From DASRAP01 sp035277145 (lineage in GTDB: Bacteria > Gemmatimonadota > Gemmatimonadetes > Gemmatimonadales > Gemmatimonadaceae): DNA of 64,000 nucleotides. Shown here piece by piece: positions 56,207 through 63,399 of this stretch (position 1 is its first letter; each line of letters begins with the position of its first letter). The notes under the pieces are model-generated. The model was not told where the DNA came from and ran no database searches. It was given only the letters and a program-made list of their open reading frames with translations. The stretch is from the NCBI GenBank assembly GCA_035277145.1, contig DATELA010000081.1, positions 22,995 through 86,994 of the forward strand, written 5' to 3'. The position numbers and the translations under genes are program-made.

Positions 56207-57366
56207 GCGACGACGCCGTCGTCGCGGCGCGGGGCGCGCAACGATGGGCCGCCGCGCATCCATGGATTTTTCGCTCCGACGTCACGCAACGACCTGACGG
56301 AAACGCGGGTGCCGTGCGCGTGCGCAATCATCGCGGCGACGTGACCGGATGGGCACTGTGGAGTCCGTCATCGGAAATCTCACTGCGGCTGCTCGATCGC
56401 AACGCTGACGCGCGGATCGATGCGGCATGGTGGTACGATCGCATCGCAGCTGCGATCACTCGACGCGCCGCGCTCGCGTCGACTACAAACGCGTGCCGTC
56501 TCGTGCACGGAGAGGCGGATGGTCTGCCGTCACTCGTCGTGGACCGATACGACCGATGGCTCGTCGTGCAATTGCTGAGCGCGGGTCTCGAACATTTCCG
56601 CGGCGCAATTGTGGATGCGCTCGTCGACTTGCTTCGCCCCGCCGGAATACTCGCGCGTAACGACGCTGCAGTGCGCGAACGCGAAGGACTCGCGCGCGGC
56701 GTCGAGCCACTCATGGGGATCGTCCCGAAAACGATCGAAATCCGCGAACACGATGTACGCTATTTGGCTGCGCCGCACGACGGTCAAAAAACTGGTGCGT
56801 TCCTCGATCAGCGGGAGAATCGCGTGCTCGCCGCGAGCGTCGCGCGCGGACGCGCGCTGGACTGCTTCTCCTATCACGGTTCGTTCGCCATGCACCTCGC
56901 ACGCCGAGCGCAGCACGTGACCGGTGTCGATTCGTCCGCGGCGGCGATCGCTCGTGCCGCAGAGAATGCCACGCTCAACGGACTGACCAACGTCACGTGG
57001 CGCGAGGCTGACGTATTCGATTTCTTGCGCGCCGAAGAAGACGCGGGCGCACGGTACGACACAATCGTGCTGGACCCACCGGCGTTCGCGAAACGGAAGA
57101 GTGCCGTGGACGCTGCACTCAGCGGATATCACGACATCAACATGCGCGCGATTCGCCTGCTCGAGCCGGGCGGTCATCTGTTCACAGCGAGCTGCAGCTA
57201 CCACGTGCACAAGCCGCTGTTCTGGGACATGCTCCGTGGCGCGGCCGCCGACGCGGGGCGCCGAGTGACACTGTTGTGCCTGACAGGCCAGCCATCAGAT
57301 CATCCCGAAGTGCTGACGATTCCCGAGACGGGGTATCTCAAAGGCGCGCTCGTGCGCGTAGACTGA
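56203..57366 (+). CDS. Class I rRNA methyltransferase, RlmI/RlmK-like
   Basis: 387 residues. N-terminal PUA-like part (AAAHPWIFRSDVTQ), middle EEHUD-like region (LPSLVVDRYDRWLVVQLLSAG) and a C-terminal SAM-dependent domain: KTGAFLDQRENR, RALDCFSYHGSFAMHLARRA, IVLDPPAFAKRKSAV and FTASCSYHV. This fits the 23S rRNA m5C methyltransferase RlmI group. GTG start overlaps the thiE stop (GTGA). Confidence 0.88.
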   Translation: MSDDAVVAARGAQRWAAAHPWIFRSDVTQRPDGNAGAVRVRNHRGDVTGWALWSPSSEISLRLLDRNADARIDAAWWYDRIAAAITRRAALASTTNACRLVHGEADGLPSLVVDRYDRWLVVQLLSAGLEHFRGAIVDALVDLLRPAGILARNDAAVREREGLARGVEPLMGIVPKTIEIREHDVRYLAAPHDGQKTGAFLDQRENRVLAASVARGRALDCFSYHGSFAMHLARRAQHVTGVDSSAAAIARAAENATLNGLTNVTWREADVFDFLRAEEDAGARYDTIVLDPPAFAKRKSAVDAALSGYHDINMRAIRLLEPGGHLFTASCSYHVHKPLFWDMLRGAAADAGRRVTLLCLTGQPSDHPEVLTIPETGYLKGALVRVD

Positions 57367-57459
57367 CTTTCCGGCGTTGCCGAGCGAACGGCGGTTCGTC
57401 GTCATCGTGGACCGGTCCGCCTTGTCCCCTCTCCAGGCGTCCCTACATTGTCCGATCGC

Positions 57460-58230
57460 ATGGGCTACACGGCGCGCGCGTCGCTCAAGCACGAGTACCA
57501 GGAATTCGTCGAACGCGAGATCGAGGAATACAAGGACCGCGTATCGCGGTCCGCGATTCTGAAAATCGCCGATGAAGCCGCGCAGCGTCTGCATGCGCAG
57601 GAGCAGGTAACGCTCAACGAGCTCGTGCTCTGGCTCGAGGTCGATCGCATTATCGCGGCCCGTCTGCGATTGCCGGCATACCAGACGTGGGCCCGTCAGC
57701 GGCGAAAACATCTGCAACAACTCCGGCGGCCTGAGACGTGGGGTTTGCGTCCCGACGCGCCGATCGTGCGCAATCTCCCGGCGAACTCGCACGCGCATGT
57801 GCTCGTCGCTCAGCCCGAGCAGGAAGGCGCGGCGTTGTTTCTGGCGGCGAATGGATGCACGGTCACTGCGGTGGAACCCGAGGCGGATGTGGTGCAGCGT
57901 GTGATGCTTGCAGCCGAACAACACGGGCTGACCGGTCGCGTGCAGCTCCTCAACGCAGACCTCAATGCGTTCGCGCCAAGCGCGCCGCTCGCCGCTGTCG
58001 TGTGCTCACCGCAGGCGTTCGCGGGCCTTTCGTCTGCGGAACGAGCGCGAGTCTTCGCCGTTCTGCAGAGCGCGACGGCGGATGGCGGCGTGCATCTCGT
58101 CGAAACGATTGTCGCGGGGAAAGCCGCGCTCGATCTCGACGAACTGCGCGCGTCGTACGCCGGCTGGAGCGTGTCGGTCGAAGCCGATCCCGGCACACGG
58201 CTACGGACGTTCGTCGCGCGAAAGGCCTAG
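57460..58230 (+). CDS. Methyltransferase-like protein of unknown function
   Basis: 256 residues from ATG 57460; TTG 57448 is an alternative. The N-terminal 90 residues are helical and charged (YQEFVEREIEEYKDRVSRSA), and the C-terminal part resembles a SAM-binding Rossmann fold (AALFLAANGCTVTAVEPEAD, LLNADLNAFAPSAPLAAVV, SATADGGVHLVETIVAGK), similar to small TehB-like enzymes. The first glycine motif is changed (AQPEQEGAALF), so SAM binding is uncertain. TACATT at 57444-57449 could be a -10 giving a leaderless message. Confidence 0.6.
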   Translation: MGYTARASLKHEYQEFVEREIEEYKDRVSRSAILKIADEAAQRLHAQEQVTLNELVLWLEVDRIIAARLRLPAYQTWARQRRKHLQQLRRPETWGLRPDAPIVRNLPANSHAHVLVAQPEQEGAALFLAANGCTVTAVEPEADVVQRVMLAAEQHGLTGRVQLLNADLNAFAPSAPLAAVVCSPQAFAGLSSAERARVFAVLQSATADGGVHLVETIVAGKAALDLDELRASYAGWSVSVEADPGTRLRTFVARKA

Positions 58231-58254
58231 GCCCCGCGTTTCATATCGACACTG

Positions 58255-58266
58255 CGACACGTGTCG
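58255..58266. promoter_or_regulatory. Perfect 12-base palindrome, possible operator
   Basis: CGACACGTGTCG in the 218-base gap upstream of the 49-residue ORF, with half-sites repeated nearby (CGACAC at 58247-58252 and TCGCGACA at 58269-58276). It could be a dimeric repressor site; nothing else in the gap is interpretable. Confidence 0.3.
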
Positions 58267-58448
58267 TATCGCGACAAGCGATGGGTCGCGAAATGATCGC
58301 CGCTGCGGAAGTCATTGCGGCATCACGAGATGTGTTGCGATCAAAGGGTGGCATCCGTCGTGCTTAGGCCATATAGCCACCTATGCGAGCCAGAAACCCA
58401 GTTTCCCGCCCTCGTCGTCGGCGAGCCAGCCGGACGGAGACCATATAT

Positions 58449-58598
58449 ATGGATGCGAGCACCGACACAGTCGATGCAGGCGTCATCGGTATCGTGATTT
58501 CCATGGGACATCGCGAGGAGCCGCCGACCCGGTTCAGCGCCTACGTTTGGGGCCCGGCACCCGAAGCGGAGCCTGAGCCGAAGTCCAAGGTCGCGTAA
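58449..58598 (+). CDS. Small 49-residue protein of unknown function
   Basis: ATG 58449 follows GGAGA at 8 bases. The protein starts MDASTDTVDAGVIGIVISMG and continues with RFSAYVWGPAPEAEPEPKS; it has a short hydrophobic core, an aromatic YVW centre and an acidic/Pro end, no signal peptide and no cysteine. I do not recognise it. Support for being real: a good ribosome-binding site, an isolated position between convergent genes, and an extraordinary hairpin starting 7 bases after the stop. It could be a small regulator or a peptide precursor; there is no evidence for either. Confidence 0.5.
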   Translation: MDASTDTVDAGVIGIVISMGHREEPPTRFSAYVWGPAPEAEPEPKSKVA

Positions 58599-58604
58599 AC
58601 AAAT

Positions 58605-58668
58605 CGGGGAGCGATGTAACGAGGGGCGGTTTCCTAACGGGAACCGCCCCTCGTTGCATCGCTCCCCG
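58605..58668 (+). ncRNA. 30-bp RNA hairpin with TAAC loop, possible terminator or RNA processing element
   Basis: Left arm 58605-58634 and right arm 58639-58668 pair over 30 positions, with loop TAAC. The only non-Watson-Crick positions are two T-G pairs (58617-58656 and 58632-58641), which are good wobble pairs in a plus-strand transcript but A-C mismatches on the minus strand, so the structure is tuned for plus-strand RNA. There is no T-run after it. It lies just after the 49-residue ORF. Confidence 0.7.
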
Positions 58669-58679
58669 CGCTGCGGGCG

Positions 58680-58714
58680 AAAACACGAAAGCCGGCCCAA
58701 ACAGAGCCGGCTTT
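58680..58714 (-). terminator. Intrinsic terminator of the small basic protein gene
   Basis: On the minus strand AAAGCCGGC, a 9-base loop, the complement GCCGGCTTT, then CGTGTTTT. It lies 20 bases after the stop of the 30-residue gene. Confidence 0.75.
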
Positions 58715-58733
58715 CATGGCGACGAAAAACCGC

Positions 58734-58826
58734 TTAGCGCTTCTTCGCGCTCTTACGGCGACGACGGCGCGTGGTCTTCTTCGCGCCTTTCTTTGCCGCT
58801 TTCTTGCGTCTCTTTCTGGCAGCCAT
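58734..58826 (-). CDS. 30-residue, extremely basic protein (63% Lys/Arg)
   Basis: Begins MAARKRRKKAAKKGAKKTT and ends RKSAKKR; 19 of 30 residues are Lys or Arg, six are Ala, and none is aromatic or acidic. AAGGAG stands 7 bases before the ATG, and there is an intrinsic terminator, so it is surely expressed as its own unit. Candidates are a tiny ribosomal-type protein (in the style of bS22 or Thx) or a histone-H1-like nucleoid peptide; sequence alone does not decide. The Shine-Dalgarno lies inside a perfect palindrome with another hairpin upstream, suggesting control of translation. Confidence 0.8.
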   Translation of the reverse strand: MAARKRRKKAAKKGAKKTTRRRRRKSAKKR

Positions 58827-58833
58827 GGTGTAG

Positions 58834-58886
58834 CTCCTTGCAAGGAGGTTACATGTACTCGAACGCTCCCCCGGTGGAGCGTCGAG
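58834..58886 (-). promoter_or_regulatory. Structured leader that can hide the Shine-Dalgarno of the small basic gene
   Basis: CTCCTTGCAAGGAG (58834-58847) is a perfect palindrome containing the AAGGAG; as RNA it can fold with a TGCA loop. Just upstream (58858-58886) is a second hairpin of 11 bp with one bulge (CTCGACGCTCC with GGAGCGTTCGAG, minus strand). Confidence 0.6.
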
Positions 58887-59431
58887 CATTTACCCGGCAC
58901 ACCCGCTGCCTACGGCGCGCGCCGGATTCGAACACGCAGTCAGGGACCGCGTGAAATCATCGACATCGACATCACTCGTTGCGAAGCGCGTACTGCGATG
59001 CTGCGCGCACTTACGCATGTATTTGTGAAACACATCACACGCGCACGTGATTCATGCGTCGCGGAAATAATGCATTGGTGTGTGAAGGGGGAGGCGACAT
59101 CTCCCGCTGCGGCGACGTGAAGTGTCGCAACCGCAGCGGCCGTGGTGTGCAGGAATTCGCGTCGCAGAGCTGCCACGCAATACCCTCGGGTGATTGACAC
59201 CCAGTTCGTCGCTGTGCGCGAATATAGGAACGCGCAATTCTACGCGCAATAGCACAACAACGTGTTTGTGCATTTCCTGGTTGCGCTGAAGACGCAGCAT
59301 CAACCGTTGACGTCACCGATGTGCACGCGCACACACGATGCGTTTGCGCAATCATCCGCAACGTACGCTGCGATTCGCGTGCAGCATGTCGTCTTCTCGC
59401 CGTCCAACGTTCGGAGTTAGGATTGTGCACG
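58887..59431. other. 545-base gap with no gene recognised, holding two promoter-like regions
   Basis: The gap lies between divergent small-protein and tdh genes. The minus strand has a promoter-like site at 59221-59249. On the plus side only TAGGAT (59418-59423), 8 bases before the tdh ATG, is promoter-like. Open frames here have ordinary shadow character, with no ribosome-binding site. A structured untranslated leader or an ncRNA on the minus strand is possible. Confidence 0.4.
59221..59249 (-). promoter_or_regulatory. Promoter-like site driving the minus strand
   Basis: Minus strand TTGCGC (59249-59244), 17-base spacer, TATATT (59226-59221). The predicted RNA would have a leader of about 385 bases before the 30-residue gene. 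TTGCGC recurs within the spacer. Confidence 0.5.
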
Positions 59432-60457
59432 ATGAAAGCGCTCGTGAAACAGAAAGCCGCGCGCGGTTTCGTGCTCACCGATGTTCCGACGCCGGAGATA
59501 CGCGACGACGAAGTGTTGATTCGCGTGCATCGCGCCGGCGTGTGCGGAACGGACGTCCACATCTATGAATGGGATGCATGGGCGAGCGGCAGATGCCGGC
59601 CTCCGTTTGTTGTCGGCCACGAATTTGCCGGCGATGTCGTGCGCATCGGGCCCTTGGTTACCGACGTACGTGTTGGCGATCGCGTGACCGCCGAAGGTCA
59701 CATCGTTCCAGAGTTGTCGTACTTCAGTCGCACCGGTCAAGCGCACGTCGATCCGGCTACAAAGATCATCGGCGTAGACCGCGACGGTTGCTTTGCGGAA
59801 TTCATCGCGATGCCCGCGCGCAATGTGTGGCACCTCGACGACGACATCAGCTATGAGATCGGCGGCATTCACGACCCGATGGGCAACGCGTTCCACACCG
59901 CGCTCACCGCACCGATTCCGGGTGGTGTCGTGCTCGTCACGGGGTGCGGTCCGATCGGATGTTTTGCGGTTGGCATCGCGCGCGCGGCCGGCGCGTCACG
60001 TGTGATTGCAACGGATCCGAATCCGAAGCGGCTCGCACTGGCACGCGCGATGGGCGCGCACGATGCGGTGACTCCGGACGCCGCCCCCGACGCCGTTGCA
60101 CGCGCGTCGCGCGGACTTGGCGCCGATGTCGTGCTGGAAATGGCGGGTGTACCGAGCGCCGTTCACCAGGCGTTCGCGTTGGTGCGGCCCGCGGGACGCG
60201 TACAACTGCTCGGCATTCCCGCGAAATCGATGGACATCAACCTCGCCACCGAGATCATCTTCAAGGGCATTACGGTGTACGGAGTCGTCGGCCGCCGGAT
60301 GTACGATACATGGCTGCAGATGACGCAGTTCTTGCGCGCGAAAACGTTCGACCCGACGCCCGTGATCACGCACCGCGTTCCGATGGAATCGTTCGATGAA
60401 GCAATGGAGCTCATCCGAAGCGGTGACGCCGGAAAGGTCGTGTTCGAGATTGCGTGA
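59432..60457 (+). CDS. tdh: L-threonine 3-dehydrogenase lacking structural-zinc cysteines
   Basis: 341 residues; zinc alcohol dehydrogenase family, oxidising threonine to 2-amino-3-ketobutyrate. Catalytic zinc residues appear intact: AGVCGTDVHIYEW and VVGHEFAGDV. The region that in usual Tdh holds four structural-zinc cysteines is the same length here but reads GHIVPELSYFSRTGQAHVDP with none of them. HDPMGNAFHTAL, GCGPIGCFAVGIARAAGASR and the D-binding IATDPNPKR (NAD preference) follow. ATG 59432 has a TAGGAT box 8 bases before it. Stop overlaps kbl (TGATG), which fixes the pathway. Confidence 0.9.
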   Translation: MKALVKQKAARGFVLTDVPTPEIRDDEVLIRVHRAGVCGTDVHIYEWDAWASGRCRPPFVVGHEFAGDVVRIGPLVTDVRVGDRVTAEGHIVPELSYFSRTGQAHVDPATKIIGVDRDGCFAEFIAMPARNVWHLDDDISYEIGGIHDPMGNAFHTALTAPIPGGVVLVTGCGPIGCFAVGIARAAGASRVIATDPNPKRLALARAMGAHDAVTPDAAPDAVARASRGLGADVVLEMAGVPSAVHQAFALVRPAGRVQLLGIPAKSMDINLATEIIFKGITVYGVVGRRMYDTWLQMTQFLRAKTFDPTPVITHRVPMESFDEAMELIRSGDAGKVVFEIA

Positions 60458-61662
60458 TGCCGAACAAGAGTCTTGACGCCGCACTCAGCGCCGAACTGCA
60501 GGCGCTGCGAGACGCGAAAACCTACAAGCACCTGCTACGGCTCGAGTCCCCACAGTCCGCGCGCGTGCGCATGCGCGACAAGGGCGACGTGCTGGTGCTC
60601 TCATCCAACAACTACCTCGGCCTGTGCGACGAACCGTCGGTCGTCGAGGCCGGCATTGAAGGACTGAGGAAGTACGGCGCCGGTACGGCGAGTGTGCGTT
60701 TCATCTGCGGTACGTTCGACATACACGACGAGCTCGAGCGCGCACTCGCGCGACTCGTTGGAACACCAGCATCGTTGTCGTTCGTGTCGTGCTGGACTGC
60801 GAACGAGGCGCTGACCGCGTCGATCGTCCAGGAAGGCGATTTCGTCGTCTCCGATGAACTCAACCACGCGTCGATCATCGATTCGATGCGCCTCGCCAAA
60901 GCCATCACGAAGTGCACCACCGCGGTCTATCCGCACGGCAACATCGATGCGCTCCGTGAACGTCTCACGGCGAACAAGAGCGCGCGGCGTCGCGTGATCT
61001 GGACGGACGGCGTGTTTTCAATGGAAGGCGCGGTAGCGAAGCTGCCCGACTTGATCCAGACGGCGCGCGATTTCGATGCAGTGCTCGTGATGGACGATTC
61101 GCATTCGACTGGCGTGCTCGGCGCAACGGGGCGCGGCACCGCCGAACATTTCGGCGTCGTCGGCGAAGTTGACATCATCACGTCCACGCTCGGCAAAGCA
61201 CTCGGCGGCGCCGCGGGTGGATTCGTGGCCGGACCAGAGAGTTTGTGCGATGTGCTCACACAGCGTTCGCGCCCGCAGTTGTTTTCGAACGCGCTGCCAC
61301 CGACCGTGGCCATGAGCGCGCTGGCCGCGGTGCGCTACATGGAAGCGCACCCCGAGCGCGTCAAGAAACTCCACGACAACACCGCGTACTTCCGCGCGGC
61401 GATTACCGAAGCGGGTTTCAATCCGATTCCCGGCGTGACCCCAATCGTGCCGATCATCATCGGCGAGACAGCGGACGCCATTCGCATGAGCGATTTGCTG
61501 TTGCGCGAAGGCGTGTTCGTAACCGGATTCGGTTTTCCTGTTGTCCCAAAGGGTACGGCGCGCGTTCGATGTCAGATTTCCGCGGCACACTCGCGTGCCG
61601 ATCTCGATTTCGCGATCGACGCTTTCAAGCGCGCGGGAGCAAAGGCCGGCATCCTCCGCTAA
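60457..61662 (+). CDS. kbl: 2-amino-3-ketobutyrate CoA ligase (glycine C-acetyltransferase)
   Basis: 401 residues, PLP-dependent alpha-oxoamine synthase that splits aminoketobutyrate with CoA into glycine and acetyl-CoA. Motifs: VLSSNNYLGLCDEP, SVRFICGTFDIHDELE, DELNHASIIDSMRL, VLVMDDSHSTGVLGATGRG, and the PLP lysine in IITSTLGKALGGAAGG. With tdh it forms the two-step threonine degradation pathway. Start ATG 60457 overlaps tdh stop. Confidence 0.95.
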   Translation: MPNKSLDAALSAELQALRDAKTYKHLLRLESPQSARVRMRDKGDVLVLSSNNYLGLCDEPSVVEAGIEGLRKYGAGTASVRFICGTFDIHDELERALARLVGTPASLSFVSCWTANEALTASIVQEGDFVVSDELNHASIIDSMRLAKAITKCTTAVYPHGNIDALRERLTANKSARRRVIWTDGVFSMEGAVAKLPDLIQTARDFDAVLVMDDSHSTGVLGATGRGTAEHFGVVGEVDIITSTLGKALGGAAGGFVAGPESLCDVLTQRSRPQLFSNALPPTVAMSALAAVRYMEAHPERVKKLHDNTAYFRAAITEAGFNPIPGVTPIVPIIIGETADAIRMSDLLLREGVFVTGFGFPVVPKGTARVRCQISAAHSRADLDFAIDAFKRAGAKAGILR

Positions 61663-61671
61663 CCCGCTCGG

Positions 61672-61971
61672 TTACGCATACACGTCGATTTCGACTTCCA
61701 CGCGCTTCCAGCTCTCGGTGTCTGCACCGGCAACGCGTGTGACCGTCGCGCCGACGCGGCCTCCCTCCAGCATCCACGGCGCGAGCCACGCGGCGACCTG
61801 AGTCGGAAGGTGGCCGATCACGTCACCGCCGGCCGCGTGGGCCCAAACCGCGAGCGGACTTGCTCCCGGGGGATCAGGAACGAGGATGAGTTTGTCCCCC
61901 ACGGCCCGACGCGCCACGACCGAGGACCGGTCACCGAATACGGTGCCGTGGAGGTACGCTCGGACCCGCAT
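61672..61971 (-). CDS. HIRAN-domain-only protein
   Basis: 99 residues from ATG 61971; the frame is open to 62130 but the extra residues are low-complexity and Cys/Arg-rich. The sequence MRVRAYLHGTVFGDRSSVVA, VGDKLILVPDPPGASPLAVWA, and VIGHLPTQVAAWLAPWMLEG matches the HIRAN domain (seen in SNF2-type helicases and as a stand-alone domain), which in the eukaryotic protein HLTF binds 3' DNA ends. Function of the stand-alone bacterial form is unknown. Convergent with kbl, 9 bases apart. Confidence 0.7.
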   Translation of the reverse strand: MRVRAYLHGTVFGDRSSVVARRAVGDKLILVPDPPGASPLAVWAHAAGGDVIGHLPTQVAAWLAPWMLEGGRVGATVTRVAGADTESWKRVEVEIDVYA

Positions 61972-62161
61972 ACCATAGAAACAAGCCCGGCGCGGCGGGC
62001 AACACCACAGTGGGGCAGTCTTCCGTGACGCGCTCTCCCCTGTCCTCGTCCCTTTCGTGAGTCTCCGTGCCCCCGGTACGGAGGCGCATGGCATGTCATA
62101 GTCACGCACACCGCGAGATCGTGGCGCCATGGGGATTCATACGACAACGAGGGTTCCGCGT

Positions 62162-62827
62162 ATGCGCTGCACTCGCCTCCTGCGTGTCTCGGTTCTATTC
62201 GGACTTCTGTCCGCGCCATCCATGGCGACGGCGCAGGAACAGAGCCCGTTCACGAATTCATGGTTCTGGGGCGCCAAAGGCGGCCTGCTGGTCATGCACA
62301 CGGAAATCGGTCAGACGAACGCGCCGATGATCGGTGCGGAATGGCTGATCACGCGCTCGAAGTGGGGGCTCTACATCGGGCTCGATCAATCGTATTTCGA
62401 CGCGGTCTCCACCGTCGCCGATGCGCCGACGACCGGCATTACGCGTCGCGTCGACATTCGCGACATGCGTCGCGCCACGGCGGCGATGTACTTCTTCCCG
62501 CGTGAATTCATCACGATCCGGCCGTATGCCGGCATCGGCGTTTCCCTCAACTACATCGTGCGCGCGGCGTCGCAGAGCAACACGTTCAGCACGCCCACCG
62601 CGCGCGACACAGTGCTGGCGCGAATCGAAGACGCGAAGACACGCGCATCGATCCTGACCACGCTCGGCCTGCAATGGAAGATGGGTAAGCTTGCGCCGTT
62701 CGTTCAGGGCACCGTCATGCCGACGAAAGGCAACACCGGGTTCTTCCTCAACGGCGAGACCTTCTCGTACTTCATCGAGGCCGGATTGCGCTACAACTTC
62801 GGCAGCGCGATCGAGGTGTTTCGCTAG
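62162..62827 (+). CDS. Outer-membrane beta-barrel protein
   Basis: 221 residues with signal peptide ending MATAQEQ and GAGGG 8 bases before ATG 62162. Strands alternate polar and hydrophobic residues (WFWGAKGGLLVMHTEI, WGLYIGLDQSYFDAV, IRPYAGIGVSLNYIV, YFIEAGLRYNFGSAIEVF), ending close to an aromatic terminus. Typical of 8-stranded barrels of unknown role. Convergent with mpg and overlapping its stop by 4 bases. Confidence 0.7.
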   Translation: MRCTRLLRVSVLFGLLSAPSMATAQEQSPFTNSWFWGAKGGLLVMHTEIGQTNAPMIGAEWLITRSKWGLYIGLDQSYFDAVSTVADAPTTGITRRVDIRDMRRATAAMYFFPREFITIRPYAGIGVSLNYIVRAASQSNTFSTPTARDTVLARIEDAKTRASILTTLGLQWKMGKLAPFVQGTVMPTKGNTGFFLNGETFSYFIEAGLRYNFGSAIEVFR

Positions 62828-63399
62828 TCGACGGCAACCCACCGCAGCGGCCACGATACCGCTTTGGTGATACCGATTCGCGGCGTGCATCGTACGCTCG
62901 CATCGTCAACAGCGCGACCTGAGAGAATTCGGAGCGGACCTCGCAAGAGGTCCGCTCTGTTTTTGCGCCCATCGATCGCGAATGCCTGACAGAGCTTCGC
63001 TGGACCATCGCAGAGGTGCGCATCGCGGCGCGCGCGCGGACGGCGACGCCGCATTGCATCGATGCCTTCGATCGGCTGCACCGCGCGAATCAACACAGCG
63101 CTCGGCTCGCCCTCGCGGCGCGTGACCGCGTTGACCAACCAGTGCATGCCGTAGGTGAAGTACACGTACGCGGTGCCCGGCGGACCGTAGAGCGGGTCGG
63201 TCCGCGGCGTTCGCCCGGCGGCGGCGTGGCACGCCGGGTCGTGCTCGCCTAGGTACGCCTCTGTTTCGACGATACGTCCGCGCAGGCGACCGCCGTGCAC
63301 GCGATGCTCGAGAATCATGCCGAGTAATTCGCGCGCGACGATTTCCGTGTCGCGATTGTAGAAAGATCGCGGCAGCGGCTTGAGCGCCGCTGCTCGCAT
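62824..63399 (-). CDS. mpg: 3-methyladenine DNA glycosylase, AAG/MPG family
   Basis: 191 residues; removes alkylated purines in base excision repair. GRIVETEAYLGEHDPACHA carries the general base (Glu47) and the intercalating-side YVYFTYGMHWLVN follows, with AVLIRAVQPIEG and CDGPAKLCQAF. Length and motif order match bacterial AAG-type enzymes. ATG overlaps the stop of the upstream gene (ATGA). Confidence 0.93.
   Translation of the reverse strand: MRAAALKPLPRSFYNRDTEIVARELLGMILEHRVHGGRLRGRIVETEAYLGEHDPACHAAAGRTPRTDPLYGPPGTAYVYFTYGMHWLVNAVTRREGEPSAVLIRAVQPIEGIDAMRRRRPRARRDAHLCDGPAKLCQAFAIDGRKNRADLLRGPLRILSGRAVDDASVRCTPRIGITKAVSWPLRWVAVD

Noticed and set aside
58915..58960. Minus-strand TTCGAATCCG resembling a tRNA T-loop
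   Set aside because: The flanking 5-bp stems do not pair and no acceptor or anticodon arm could be built.
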